DNA of 64,000 nt from Rhodococcus sp. IEGM 1409 (GCF_030056735.1 NZ_JASHKN010000002.1:558001-622000), one strand, 5' to 3'. Shown: positions 20,934 through 29,684, counted from the stretch's first letter. Notes: generated by a model not told the origin, from the sequence alone. Numbers and translations are program-made.

Positions 20934-21737
20934 GTGGCAGATTCTTCGAAGGAGCAGGCATTGTCGTCCGGACCCGAGAATCATGAGGGATCAAGCGGTT
21001 CCGAGGAACCGACCTCACATCGGCCGCAGAAGAAACAGCGATCGTTCCTGCGAGAACTCCCTGTTCTGATCGGCGTCGCGCTGGTACTCAGCATCGTTCT
21101 TCAGGCATTTGTCTTCAGAGTTTTTCTCATCCCATCCGAGTCGATGGAACCGACACTGCACGGCTGTGCAGGATGTACCGGTGACCGCATCGTGGTGGAG
21201 AAAATCGGATACCGCTTCGGCGATCCGGAACCCGGCGACGTCGTCGTCTTCAAGGGACCCGATTCGTGGAACACGAAGTATGTGTCCAATCGGTCCGACA
21301 ACGTTGTAGTCCGCGGCATTCAAGAGGTCGGTTCGTGGGTCGGCCTCGTCCCGCCGGACGAGAACGACTTGGTCAAGCGAGTGATCGCAACAGGCGGCCA
21401 GACCGTCGAATGCTGTGACGATCAGGGCCGAGTGCTGGTCGACGGCAAACCACTCGACGAGCCGTACATCAAGATGGACTTCCCGTTCACTCCGGGAACA
21501 CAAACGTGTGACACCGAACTGAAGTCGGGGCGCTGCTTCGGACCGATCACCGTGCCCGAGGGGCACGTATGGGTCATGGGTGACAACCGGAGCAATTCCG
21601 CCGATTCGCGCTACCACGTCGACGACGAGTTCCAGGGAACCGTCCCGGTCGACAACATCATCGGTCAAGCGCGATTCATCGTCCTTCCCCCGTCGCGAAT
21701 GGGCGGCATCGATGCGCCTGATATTCAGGGCAATTGA
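20934..21737 (+). CDS. lepB: Signal peptidase I
   Basis: A 267-residue type I signal peptidase that removes signal peptides at the outer face of the membrane. An acidic cytoplasmic N-terminus precedes one transmembrane helix (about 43-63); the catalytic serine is Ser70 in IPSESMEPTL and the general-base lysine is Lys148 in DLVKRVIATGG, followed by the GDNRSNSADSR box. Two starts compete. GTG at 20934 has TAATCT seven bases upstream and could be a leaderless start. TTG at 20961 has GGAG with six-base spacing and gives a protein nine residues shorter. Both keep the whole enzyme. Confidence 0.94.
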   Translation: MADSSKEQALSSGPENHEGSSGSEEPTSHRPQKKQRSFLRELPVLIGVALVLSIVLQAFVFRVFLIPSESMEPTLHGCAGCTGDRIVVEKIGYRFGDPEPGDVVVFKGPDSWNTKYVSNRSDNVVVRGIQEVGSWVGLVPPDENDLVKRVIATGGQTVECCDDQGRVLVDGKPLDEPYIKMDFPFTPGTQTCDTELKSGRCFGPITVPEGHVWVMGDNRSNSADSRYHVDDEFQGTVPVDNIIGQARFIVLPPSRMGGIDAPDIQGN

Positions 21738-21787
21738 GTTGTCGGACCGCACACATGGATTCGTTTAGTTCCGAGTAGGCAGAGACA

Positions 21788-22468
21788 GTGAGTAGTTGGC
21801 CCCCTCGCGTTGTCATTCGCAGATCGGCAGGTCTGCGGACGATGGAGTCTGCGTTGGCGCGAACCGGACTCGGTCCGGTCGCCGGCGTCGACGAAGCCGG
21901 TCGCGGAGCGTGCGCCGGTCCGCTCGTCATTGCAGCGTGCGTCCTGGCACCGAAACCGCAAGCGGCACTGGCGCGTCTGGACGATTCGAAGAAGCTGACC
22001 GAACGTGCTCGCGAGGAGCTTTTCCCAGCCATCAAACGCTTGGCATTGGCGTGGAGTGTCATCGCTGTTCCCGCGGGGGAAGTCGACCAGATCGGTATTC
22101 ACGTCGCGAACATCGAGGGGATGCGGCGAGCAGTTGCGAGCCTCGACCTCGAACCGGGCTACGTCCTCACCGACGGGTTCCGGGTTCCGGGTTTGACGGC
22201 TCCCTCGCTACCGGTCATCGGCGGTGACGGCGCCGCTGCATGTATCGCTGCGGCCAGCGTTCTCGCGAAGGTGACCCGAGATCGCGTGATGACCGAGATG
22301 GACGACACTCATCCCGGATACGGCTTCGCGATTCACAAGGGATACAGCACGCCCCTGCACATGGACGCCCTCGACGAGCTGGGGCCGTGCCCCGAGCATC
22401 GCATGACCTATGCCAACGTGGTGGCTGCAGGAGTCCGGTTGGAACAACGTGCAGGCCGTACGGGATGA
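21788..22468 (+). CDS. rnhB: Ribonuclease HII
   Basis: A 226-residue RNase HII that removes ribonucleotides from DNA and RNA from RNA:DNA hybrids. The type 2 signature GVDEAGRG carries the catalytic Asp35-Glu36 pair; further acidic residues are in LDDSKKLTE (about 61-69) and in [15 protein letters not shown]. The GTG start at 21788 follows GGCAGAGACA. It lies in the rplS-lepB-rnhB-DUF2469 order typical of actinobacteria. Confidence 0.96.
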   Translation: MSSWPPRVVIRRSAGLRTMESALARTGLGPVAGVDEAGRGACAGPLVIAACVLAPKPQAALARLDDSKKLTERAREELFPAIKRLALAWSVIAVPAGEVDQIGIHVANIEGMRRAVASLDLEPGYVLTDGFRVPGLTAPSLPVIGGDGAAACIAAASVLAKVTRDRVMTEMDDTHPGYGFAIHKGYSTPLHMDALDELGPCPEHRMTYANVVAAGVRLEQRAGRTG

Positions 22469-22505
22469 TGGAAGTTCAGACGAACTGGGAGGACTGGCTA
22501 AACCG

Positions 22506-22811
22506 ATGAGTGCCGAGGATCTCGAGAAGTACGAAACCGAGATGGAGCTGTCGCTCTACCGCGAATACCGGGACATCGTCGGACAGTTCTCCTACGTCGT
22601 GGAGACCGAACGACGTTTCTACCTGGCCAACACGGTCGAGTTGCTGCCCCACAATTCAGACGGGGAGATCTACTTCGAACTGCGGATGTCCGACGCGTGG
22701 GTGTGGGACATGTACCGCCCGGCGCGATTCGTGAAGTACGTACGCGTCGTGACGTTCAAGGATGTCAACATCGAAGAGCTGGACAAGCCGGATCTGCGCC
22801 TTCCTGACTGA
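22506..22811 (+). CDS. DUF2469 family protein
   Basis: A 101-residue acidic protein starting MSAEDLEKYETEMELSLYREYRD and containing FYLANTVELLP and RPARFVKYVRVVTFKDVNIEEL. It belongs to the small actinobacteria-specific DUF2469 family whose gene constantly follows rnhB; its function is not established. The ATG at 22506 has GGGAGG upstream. A long perfect palindrome follows as terminator. Confidence 0.9.
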   Translation: MSAEDLEKYETEMELSLYREYRDIVGQFSYVVETERRFYLANTVELLPHNSDGEIYFELRMSDAWVWDMYRPARFVKYVRVVTFKDVNIEELDKPDLRLPD

Positions 22812-22837
22812 CCTGCGCTTGCCTGACTGCTCGACAA

Positions 22838-22871
22838 CGAAGTGCCCCGCCGATATCGGCGGGGCACTTCG
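22838..22871. terminator. Perfect 34-bp palindromic terminator between DUF2469 and rtcB
   Basis: Left arm CGAAGTGCCCCGCCGAT (22838-22854) pairs without mismatch with 22855-22871. It sits between two convergent genes and so can serve both strands. Confidence 0.8.
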
Positions 22872-22893
22872 TGTTTCGCGGAGTTGCGCGGGG

Positions 22894-24069
22894 TCAGTTG
22901 CCCTTGACATTCACGATCTGACGCAGCGTGTGTCGAATCTCGACCAAGTCCTTCGCGTCGTCCATGACGACGTCGATGTCCTTGTACGCACCCGGGATCT
23001 CGTCGAGGAACGCAGCGGAGCGCTTGTATTCGATTCCGACCATTGCCTTGTCGAGATCTTCGATGGTGAATGTCTTGCGTGCCTGGTTACGTCCGTAGAC
23101 CCGGCCCGCGCCGTGAGGGCTCGACTTGAACGACGGCACGTTTCCCTTGCCGACGACGACGTAACTCGCGGTTCCCATCGAACCGGGGATGAGCCCGGGC
23201 GTGCCCTCGTCTGCCTTGATCGCGCCCTTGCGGCTCAGCCACACGCCCCGACCCATGTGGAATTCCTTCTGCGTGAAGTTGTGGTGGCAGTTGATCCGCT
23301 CGATCTCGTCGATGATCGTGCCGTCGCCCATGAAGTGCGCGAAGTCCTTCACGACGCGGTCCATCATCTCTTCACGGTTGAGCAGAGCGAAGTGCTGAGC
23401 CCAGTTGAGATCGGTGATGTACGAGTCGAATTCGGGCGTCTTCTCGACCAGGTAGGCAAGATCGGGATCGGGAAGGGTGATGTACCACCGCTCGCACAAG
23501 GCCTTGGCGATCTTGATGTGATGCTGCGCGAGCTTGTTTCCGATACCGCGGCTACCCGAGTGCAGGAACAGCCAGACGCCGTCGCTTTCGTCGAGCGTCA
23601 CCTCGATGAAGTGGTTACCAGAACCCAGCGTTCCGAGCTGAAACCTCCAGTCGTTCTTGAACTTGTCGTAGAAGGCCAGACGATCGCCCGCCATTGCCTC
23701 GAGTTCTGCGATGCGGATTTGCGCCGTGTCGCTCAGCGTCTTGTTGTAGACACCTGCCGAGAGTGGAACGGAGCGTTCGATGCTGTGGCGAAGAGTGCTC
23801 AGGTCGCGGCCTTGAAGGTCGCGCGCGCTGAACTGGGTTTTGACTGCGATCATTCCGCAGCCGATATCGACTCCGACGGCGGCGGGCATGATTGCGCCTT
23901 CCGTCGGAATGACCGAACCCACCGTCGCTCCCGCACCGAGGTGCGCATCCGGCATCAATGCCAGATGTGGACGGACAAAAGGCATCTGGGACGTGCGCAG
24001 CGCTTGCTCGCGAGTATTCTCGTCGAGTATCGATGCCCAGTTCCACAGCCTCTTGGTGATCTTCTCCAT
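22894..24069 (-). CDS. rtcB: RtcB-family RNA ligase
   Basis: A 391-residue 3'-phosphate/5'-hydroxyl RNA ligase that joins RNA ends left by endonucleases, using GTP and manganese. Metal ligands appear in VDIGCGM (Asp68, Cys71) and GSGNHFIEV, with further histidines in NKLAQHH and NCHHNF; the histidine that becomes guanylylated is in SSPHGAGR (about residue 317). ATG at 24069 is chosen because MEKITKRLW begins conserved sequence and GGGAGAAG lies upstream. It is not next to an archease or rtcA gene. Its only upstream neighbour on the strand is a 77-codon coiled-coil ORF 98 bases away. Confidence 0.93.
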   Translation of the reverse strand: MEKITKRLWNWASILDENTREQALRTSQMPFVRPHLALMPDAHLGAGATVGSVIPTEGAIMPAAVGVDIGCGMIAVKTQFSARDLQGRDLSTLRHSIERSVPLSAGVYNKTLSDTAQIRIAELEAMAGDRLAFYDKFKNDWRFQLGTLGSGNHFIEVTLDESDGVWLFLHSGSRGIGNKLAQHHIKIAKALCERWYITLPDPDLAYLVEKTPEFDSYITDLNWAQHFALLNREEMMDRVVKDFAHFMGDGTIIDEIERINCHHNFTQKEFHMGRGVWLSRKGAIKADEGTPGLIPGSMGTASYVVVGKGNVPSFKSSPHGAGRVYGRNQARKTFTIEDLDKAMVGIEYKRSAAFLDEIPGAYKDIDVVMDDAKDLVEIRHTLRQIVNVKGN

Positions 24070-24166
24070 CAGACTTCTCCCACATAGTTCACAGCCGAAC
24101 CGATCGGCCCGGTGTGTCGTGCAGGAATGACCATGCGCTCCGCCCGTGGTTGTGTGCAACCTCTTT

Positions 24167-24400
24167 TCAGGTGCGCAGGCCGTCTGCGAGTTCGTAGATT
24201 CGTCCGACGTACTTCTCCTGGAAGGCTTTTCGGGCAGCATCTGCTTGTTGCCATGCGCCTATTCTGGAGTAGAGGTACTCGAGATGAACCAAGCTCTCGC
24301 CGATGTCGACGCGTCGCTGGTCGAGAACCGTCAACTCGTCGACCAGTCGAGCCAGATCCAGTCGTGCAAGATCTAACGCGCTGTCCGGTACCTCGTCCAT
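24167..24400 (-). CDS. Small helical (coiled-coil) protein upstream of rtcB
   Basis: A 77-residue reading frame with heptad-like leucines (LARLDLARLVDELTVLDQRR) and a second helix (VHLEYLYSRIGAWQQADAARKAF). The ATG at 24400 has GAGG six bases upstream. The composition looks like a real small protein, and it lies in the same direction as rtcB with a 97-base gap, so cotranscription is possible. I recognise no family. An overlapping plus-strand frame is less protein-like. Confidence 0.5.
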   Translation of the reverse strand: MDEVPDSALDLARLDLARLVDELTVLDQRRVDIGESLVHLEYLYSRIGAWQQADAARKAFQEKYVGRIYELADGLRT

Positions 24401-24482
24401 GGTGATCCTCGATGTCCGTGAGTGCTTCCTGATTTCGAGGCTAGCACTCTTCGAACATATTTTCGATACCTGGATCCGTTGG

Positions 24483-24780
24483 TTACTTCGACATTGTGGC
24501 GGTCAGTTGGTCGATGGCATACGGAATGCTCAGCACGGTGTTGCCGGACATTGCCGCGCCAACGGGTGGGTCTGCGGTGTATCGCACGACTATCGCATTT
24601 CCGTTCTTCACAGCGGGTAGCCGCTGGTAGAGGGCGTTGCCGGCGAGGGCCTTTTCGCCTTCCGGGTCGGCCATCACGATCAAGCGGTCGACAGGCTCGA
24701 GGATGTCGTAGCGTTCGTTCGGAAGCCAGTCGCCGAACTTGTGTTTCGCTGATGGCCTGTCGAAATTTGGTTGAAGGCCG
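24483..24780 (-). pseudogene. 3' remnant of an iron-siderophore ABC transporter binding-protein gene
   Basis: Reading on the minus strand from about 24780 gives an open frame without an early start: FDRPSAKHKFGDWLPNERYD, then a segment with VDRLIVMADPEG, KNGNAIVVRY and a final SIPYAIDQLTATMSK. This is the C-terminal lobe of a FecB/FepB-type siderophore-binding protein (only about 95 residues of an expected 300 or more). The upstream boundary lies close to the terminator hairpin of the next gene, so the 5' two thirds have been deleted. No signal peptide or promoter remains, so it is a decayed gene. Confidence 0.72.
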
Positions 24781-24799
24781 AGCTTGCTTCAAGAAAGTC

Positions 24800-24842
24800 G
24801 AAATGGGCCGAGCCTCCAGCATGCGCTGGTGGCTCGGCCCAT
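24800..24842 (-). terminator. Terminator of the secreted-protein gene
   Basis: ATGGGCCGAGCC and its complement GGCTCGGCCCAT flank a short spacer (24803-24842). On the minus strand the stem is followed by TTTCGACTTTC and lies just past the stop at 24861. Confidence 0.75.
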
Positions 24843-24860
24843 CTCCTCATCCGAACTGAG

Positions 24861-25595
24861 TCAGCTCATGTTGCCGAGCACATTGCCCAGGACGCCGCTG
24901 ATGACATTGGTCATCGACCCCTGCGGGTCGGTGAGGGAGCCGAATACCTGGCCCGATCCGGAGTTGAGTGAGCCGAAGCCCATGTCTTCGAGGCTTCCGG
25001 CGCCCGCCTCGACGGGGTTCGGCTGTCGGATGGTGACACACACGCCCATCGGATTGATGTTCCAGTCGCCCGCCGCCAGCACTATGTTGGTGCCGGCACC
25101 GCTGTCGAGTTGAGTGCCGACAACTGCATTCTCGGGAATTTTGTAGGTGGTTTCCAAAGCGATGATGCCACCGCCCATCGTGGTCCATCCGCCGCCCTTG
25201 GCGACTACGGAGTCGTTGCCGACGACGACAGTTTTGGTGACGTCGTCCCACTTCTGGTCGCCGATAAGCCATTTGACGTTCAGGCGAGCCTTCACCAGTT
25301 GGAATCCTGCCGGGTGGAAATCGCGGATCTCATCGACGAGGGCTCCTGAACCGGAAACCTTGGTGATGTAGGTGACCGTCTGCCCTGCCGCGACCTTGCC
25401 GTCGCCGACAACTTCCTTGCTGAGGGTGTAGGGCGTTCCGAGGGATCCTGCCCACCTGTCGGTGACCGACTGGTTGAGCGCGCATGCCGGTGCTGCTTGT
25501 GCCACCGAGGCTCCAAGTCCAACGGTGACGCCGGCGGCAATGAGGACGAGGGAAGTGGTGGTGGCTACTGCGTGGCGTAGTGAGCGGCGGGCCAT
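24861..25595 (-). CDS. Secreted protein of unknown function
   Basis: A 244-residue exported protein. A basic start MARRSLRH precedes a hydrophobic stretch and a signal-peptidase site near AQA-AP (about residue 34). The mature part is beta-rich with GGGWTTMGGGIIALETTYKIP and ends in a Gly/Ser-rich region (GFGSLNSGSGQVFGSL). There are only two cysteines. ATG at 25595 is preferred over 25607 because GGAG lies seven bases upstream. I recognise no enzyme motif; small secreted proteins like this are common in Rhodococcus. A strong hairpin ends the unit. Confidence 0.75.
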   Translation of the reverse strand: MARRSLRHAVATTTSLVLIAAGVTVGLGASVAQAAPACALNQSVTDRWAGSLGTPYTLSKEVVGDGKVAAGQTVTYITKVSGSGALVDEIRDFHPAGFQLVKARLNVKWLIGDQKWDDVTKTVVVGNDSVVAKGGGWTTMGGGIIALETTYKIPENAVVGTQLDSGAGTNIVLAAGDWNINPMGVCVTIRQPNPVEAGAGSLEDMGFGSLNSGSGQVFGSLTDPQGSMTNVISGVLGNVLGNMS

Positions 25596-25842
25596 ATAGA
25601 ACTCCATTCAGAAAGGTCGTGACGGTTTGAGCAAAACTGTAACTAGTTCTACTGGACCTTCGTCCAATTTGTGGGGATTTCAAAAAATTGTCGGAGTGTG
25701 GGCCGTCGTTGGTGGGTCGCGCTGCCGAATTCCACAGGTTCTGAGTTGTCAACAGGTTGGTTTTGGCTGGCTTGGTTTGGTGATGGTGGGTTGAGGGTGG
25801 TGGTTGGGACGCGTTTCGTATGGGCGGGCGCGCGGGGTGTGA

Positions 25843-26214
25843 GTGGTGGGGGCTGCGATGTCGAGGAATATGGCGTTGGGTGCTCGGGGCGAGGATGTGG
25901 CTGTCGAGTTCCTGATCGATGCGGGTTTGGAGATTGTGGAGCGTAATTGGCGTTGTCGGTATGGCGAGTTGGATGTTGTTGCGACGTTTGGTGATCGGAT
26001 TGTGTTCGTGGAGGTGAAGACTCGGTCGGGTGTCGGGTACGGGAGTCCGGCGGAGTCGGTGACGTTCGCGAAGCAGCGTCGGATTCGGGTGTTGGCGATG
26101 CAGTGGCTCACGGATTCGGGGCGGTCGTGGTCGAGGGTGCGTTTCGATGTGGTTGCGGTGTTGATCGGCCGCAACGGCGAGCCTTCCGTCGAGCATTTTG
26201 TGGACGCGTTCTGA
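25843..26214 (+). CDS. YraN/UPF0102 family nuclease-fold protein
   Basis: A 123-residue protein with the restriction-endonuclease-like core of the UPF0102 family: LGARGEDVAVEFLIDAGLEIVERNWR, then GELDVVATFGDRIVFVEVKTRSG, where the E-x-D...E-V-K acidic pattern is intact. GTG at 25843 or ATG at 25858 could start it. It overlaps comM (TGATG) and heads a yraN-comM-dprA set linked to DNA uptake or processing. The coding strand is markedly G/T-rich compared with the rest of the window. Confidence 0.9.
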   Translation: MVGAAMSRNMALGARGEDVAVEFLIDAGLEIVERNWRCRYGELDVVATFGDRIVFVEVKTRSGVGYGSPAESVTFAKQRRIRVLAMQWLTDSGRSWSRVRFDVVAVLIGRNGEPSVEHFVDAF

Positions 26215-27722
26215 TGGCGTTGGGGCGGGCGCATTCTGTTGCGGTCAGTGGTGTGGACGGGCAGATCGTGGAGATCGAGGCGGATATCGGGCGCGGGTTG
26301 CCGGCGGTGCATTTGGTGGGGCTGCCGGATACGGCGTTGCACGAGTCGCGTGATCGGATTCGGGCGGCGGTGACCAATTCCGGTGAGGAGTGGCCGGACA
26401 GCAAGGTGATTTTGGCGTTGTCGCCGGCGACGTTGCCGAAGGTGGGCAGCGTCTACGATTTGGCTCTGTCGTTGTCGGTTCTCGACGCGGCGAAGAAGTT
26501 GCCGCGGAAGTTGTTGCGGGAGACTGTCTTTTTGGGGGAGTTGGCGCTCGACGGTCGTCTGCGGACGGTGCGTGGTGTGTTGCCCGCGGTGCTTGCGGCG
26601 AAGCGGGCGGGGTGGGGGACTGTGGTGGTTCCAGCTCGGGCGTTGTCCGAGGCGGGCCTGGTGAAGGGGATCGAGGTGCTGGGCGCCGATGATCTGTCTG
26701 CGGTGATCGGGTGGTTGCGTGGTGAGTTGGCGCTGCCTGTTCCTGATGTTTTCGAGCGTGCGGATGCGGTGACGGTGGGGGATCTCAGTGAGGTTGTCGG
26801 GCAGACGGATGCTCGGTGGGCGATCGAGGTTGCTGCGGCGGGTGCGCATCATTTGATGTTGACGGGTCCGCCCGGGATCGGGAAAACGATGCTGGCGCAG
26901 CGGCTTCCGGGGATTCTTCCGCCTCTGACGGAGGGGGAGTCGTTGGAGGTGACAGCGATTCATTCGGTGGCGGGGGTGTTGCCGGAGGATCGGCCGTTGA
27001 TCGACATGCCGCCTTTCATTGCGCCGCATCACAGTTCGTCGGTCAGCTCGCTGGTGGGTGGTGGTAGTGGGATGGCTCGTCCGGGTGCGGTCAGCCGGGC
27101 TCACCGCGGCGTGCTGTTTCTCGACGAATGTGCGGAGATCGGGGTGAAAGTGCTCGAAGCGCTGCGTACGCCACTCGAAGACGGGGAGGTGAGAATCGCC
27201 AGGCGGGACGGAGTTGCGCGGTACCCGGCGCGATTCCAGCTGATCCTGGCCGCGAATCCGTGCCCGTGCGCGCCGCCCCGAGATGCGGACTGCGTCTGCG
27301 CACCCGCGGCGCGTCGCCGGTACCTGGGTAAATTATCCGGCCCGCTTTTGGATCGAGTCGACATCAGGGTCCGGATGCAGGCCGTTGCAACCGGAGCGCT
27401 GATCGACGAAGTGGGGGAAAGCACCGGTGATGTTCGTGCGCGTGTGGCGGCAGCTCGAGACACCGCGGCCCTGCGTTGGAGCGAGTACGGGTGGCGAACC
27501 AACGCGGAAGTGCCAGGGCCGGCGTTGAGGCAGAAGTTCAGACTCTCGCGTGCGGCGTTGGCGCCGGTGGAACGGGCGCTGCGCAAAGGGGTAATCACTG
27601 CTCGCGGGGCGGACCGAGCGTTGCGGGTTGCCTGGAGTGTCGCCGACCTGGCAGGCGAGGCGATGCCCGGACCAGATCAAGTTGTCACCGCACTCGACTT
27701 CCGAGACAGGGGATTCCAATGA
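26214..27722 (+). CDS. comM: ComM/YifB-family Mg-chelatase-like AAA+ ATPase
   Basis: A 502-residue protein with an N-terminal Lon-protease-like domain (SVAVSGVDGQIVEIEADIG), an AAA+ domain with Walker A GPPGIGKT (residues about 219-226), Walker B region GVLFLDECAEI (about 300) and a C-terminal Mg-chelatase helical part. ComM drives branch migration during integration of taken-up DNA. ATG at 26214 overlaps the yraN stop by one base. The base composition changes sharply near 27,100: before it G strongly exceeds C on this strand, after it they are balanced, although the reading frame continues undisturbed. Confidence 0.93.
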   Translation: MALGRAHSVAVSGVDGQIVEIEADIGRGLPAVHLVGLPDTALHESRDRIRAAVTNSGEEWPDSKVILALSPATLPKVGSVYDLALSLSVLDAAKKLPRKLLRETVFLGELALDGRLRTVRGVLPAVLAAKRAGWGTVVVPARALSEAGLVKGIEVLGADDLSAVIGWLRGELALPVPDVFERADAVTVGDLSEVVGQTDARWAIEVAAAGAHHLMLTGPPGIGKTMLAQRLPGILPPLTEGESLEVTAIHSVAGVLPEDRPLIDMPPFIAPHHSSSVSSLVGGGSGMARPGAVSRAHRGVLFLDECAEIGVKVLEALRTPLEDGEVRIARRDGVARYPARFQLILAANPCPCAPPRDADCVCAPAARRRYLGKLSGPLLDRVDIRVRMQAVATGALIDEVGESTGDVRARVAAARDTAALRWSEYGWRTNAEVPGPALRQKFRLSRAALAPVERALRKGVITARGADRALRVAWSVADLAGEAMPGPDQVVTALDFRDRGFQ

Positions 27723-28846
27723 CTGCACACGACTCACGACTACTCGCCTGGGCATATCTTTCCCGCGTCGTGCAGGGGCCCAGCGCGTATATGTCCATGT
27801 TGATCGACGAGCTTGGGGTCGAAGAAACTGCGAGGGCGGTCCGCAACGGCGATCTGCCACCCGCGATCGAGGAGAAGACGCGAGCTCGCGCTCACATCGA
27901 CACAGCCGAGCGTGACCTCGACCTGATGGAGGCGATGGGTGGCAGGCTCGTAACACCGAACTGCGCCGATTGGCCGGCGTGGCGGATGCTTCCCTTCGGC
28001 GGACTCGATGCCTCCAGCGGTGAGATTGCGCCATTTGTGTTGTGGGTGTTGGGGTCTGGGGATCTGGTCGATCTTACGGAGAGGTCCGTCGCAATTGTCG
28101 GCACGCGGGCATCGACTGCGTACGGCGAACACGTGACGGCAGAGATTGCCGGTGATCTGGCTGTCGACGGATGGAGCGTGATCTCCGGAGCGGCCTTTGG
28201 TATCGACGGGGCGGCGCACCGCGCTGCATTGGGCGTAGGGGGAACCACAATGGCCGTCTTGGCCTGTGGGGTGGATCGAGCCTATCCCTCCGGGCATGCG
28301 CGGTTGCTCAAACAGATAGCAAGTTCGGGTGCGGTGATAAGTGAGTATCCGCCGGGCACCACACCTGCAAAGTTTCGGTTCCTGGCGAGGAATCGACTGG
28401 TTGCTGCGCTGTCGGACGGAGTTGTGGTGGTCGAGGCCGGATGGCGCAGTGGGGCACGCAATACCGCTAATTGGGCTCGAAAACTGGGCCGTCCCGTCAT
28501 GGCGGTGCCCGGACCGGTGACCTCGGCGTCGTCGACCGGATGTCACCGAATGATTCGCGAAGGTGAAGCGCAACTCGTTTCCAACGCCGTGGACGTAGTC
28601 GAGGCGTCGGGTCCGTTCGGCGTGGGTGATTCCGCGGAGGATGCCGCCGCGACGCGTGACATCGACGCATTGCGAGGCAATTCTCGATTGGTATACGAAG
28701 CATTGCCGGGATCAGGTTCCCGTAGTACCCGTGAGTTGTCCGAGGAATCGGGATTGCTCATAGCTCAGGTTCGTGCAACTCTTCCACTGCTAGAACTCGA
28801 GGGGTTTGCAAGTTCTGATTCGAGTGGATGGTTTCGGACGCGGTAG
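27719..28846 (+). CDS. dprA: DprA, DNA-processing protein A
   Basis: A 375-residue single-stranded-DNA-binding protein that loads RecA during transformation. The Rossmann-like DprA domain runs from about 120 to 300: VAIVGTRASTAYG, VISGAAFGIDGAAHRAAL, AVLACGVDRAYPSGHARL, ISEYPPGTTPAKFRFLARNR and VVEAGWRSGARNTANWA. A C-terminal winged-helix-like part follows. ATG at 27719 overlaps the comM stop by four bases. Composition is normal, unlike the 5' half of comM. Confidence 0.95.
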   Translation: MTAHDSRLLAWAYLSRVVQGPSAYMSMLIDELGVEETARAVRNGDLPPAIEEKTRARAHIDTAERDLDLMEAMGGRLVTPNCADWPAWRMLPFGGLDASSGEIAPFVLWVLGSGDLVDLTERSVAIVGTRASTAYGEHVTAEIAGDLAVDGWSVISGAAFGIDGAAHRAALGVGGTTMAVLACGVDRAYPSGHARLLKQIASSGAVISEYPPGTTPAKFRFLARNRLVAALSDGVVVVEAGWRSGARNTANWARKLGRPVMAVPGPVTSASSTGCHRMIREGEAQLVSNAVDVVEASGPFGVGDSAEDAAATRDIDALRGNSRLVYEALPGSGSRSTRELSEESGLLIAQVRATLPLLELEGFASSDSSGWFRTR

Positions 28847-29308
28847 CGCGCGAACCTCATTGTCCTCGTCCAGTGGCGCGTGGCGATGCTCGCTAACCGT
28901 TCCTGCGACCGCGGAACTTGAATACCCTCGCGATGCTGGTAATCGCACGTCAGGGCTGTTTTTTTGGAGGACTTGCTCGGCTGTGTGCAGCGTTACTCTC
29001 GACCCCGATATGCAGACCGGGCCGTCAATTTCAACGGTCTCAGGAAAGCCTCAGGTCAATGTGCTTAGAAGTCTGATTAGTCTGGATCACCGTGACAGTG
29101 GGTATTGATTGATACCCGGCATCCCAAGTGCGAATGGGCAAGTTTCTTCGGGATCGAGATCGGTCGATGCAATGTCGTTAACCTGCTGCTAATTCGGACC
29201 ATTGAGTCTGTTCGGAAATGGCACAGGTTTTCGGACTTCTTTTGTTCATCAACGCTCTATCTGTGTATTGTGAAGGAGAATTGAATCGATCATTGAAAGA
29301 GGAGTGCA
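28847..29308. other. Gene-free region upstream of lsr2
   Basis: These 462 bases hold no convincing reading frame. They are more A/T-rich than their surroundings, with a T7 run near 28961 and scattered TTGATT/TAATTC words, especially in the last 200 bases. The right end holds the lsr2 promoter candidate. AT-rich upstream DNA is what Lsr2 itself binds, so autoregulation is plausible. No tRNA or repeat was seen. Confidence 0.5.
29242..29271 (+). promoter_or_regulatory. Promoter candidate for lsr2
   Basis: TTGTTC (29242-29247) and TATTGT (29266-29271) are separated by 18 bases, with TG before the -10. It lies about 38 bases before the lsr2 ATG, which has its own GAGGAG. Confidence 0.5.
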
Positions 29309-29668
29309 ATGGCTGAGAAGCTGATTCGGCAACTCATCGACGACCTTGACGGTAAGCCGATTGACGATGGATTCGGTGATCGAATTGAGTTCTCTTACCA
29401 GGGAACGGATTACGTGATCGATCTGCGCGCCACCAATGCGGAGAAGTTCGACGCTGCGGTGAAGCCGTTCGTCGAGGCAGCTGCGAAGGTGAGCGGAAAG
29501 CGCGGCAAGAAGGCTCAGGCTGCATCTCCGCAGGCCACGTCGGGTTCCGGACGCTCCAAGGAGACGCTCCAGGCCATTCGTGACTGGGCGGGTAAGAACG
29601 GTTACGAAGTTGCTCCGCGCGGGCGTATCAAAGCGGAAATCATCGACGCTTTCGATGCTGCGCACTAG
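29309..29668 (+). CDS. lsr2: Lsr2-family nucleoid-associated protein
   Basis: A 119-residue H-NS-like protein that bridges DNA and silences AT-rich, often foreign, genes. The N-terminal oligomerisation domain starts MAEKLIRQLIDDLDG; the C-terminal DNA-binding domain has LQAIRDWAGKNGYEVAPRGRI, with the RGR minor-groove clamp. ATG at 29309 follows AAGAGGAG. Rhodococci usually keep their main lsr2 near lysS/clpC, so this copy beside dprA may be a paralogue; that cannot be confirmed here. A strong terminator follows. Confidence 0.94.
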   Translation: MAEKLIRQLIDDLDGKPIDDGFGDRIEFSYQGTDYVIDLRATNAEKFDAAVKPFVEAAAKVSGKRGKKAQAASPQATSGSGRSKETLQAIRDWAGKNGYEVAPRGRIKAEIIDAFDAAH

Positions 29669-29684
29669 GTTGAACTAAATACCT

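Noticed and set aside
28806..29108. Plus-strand frame running out of dprA into the AT-rich gap
   Set aside because: It starts inside dprA in another frame, contains no recognisable motif and has no ribosome-binding site.
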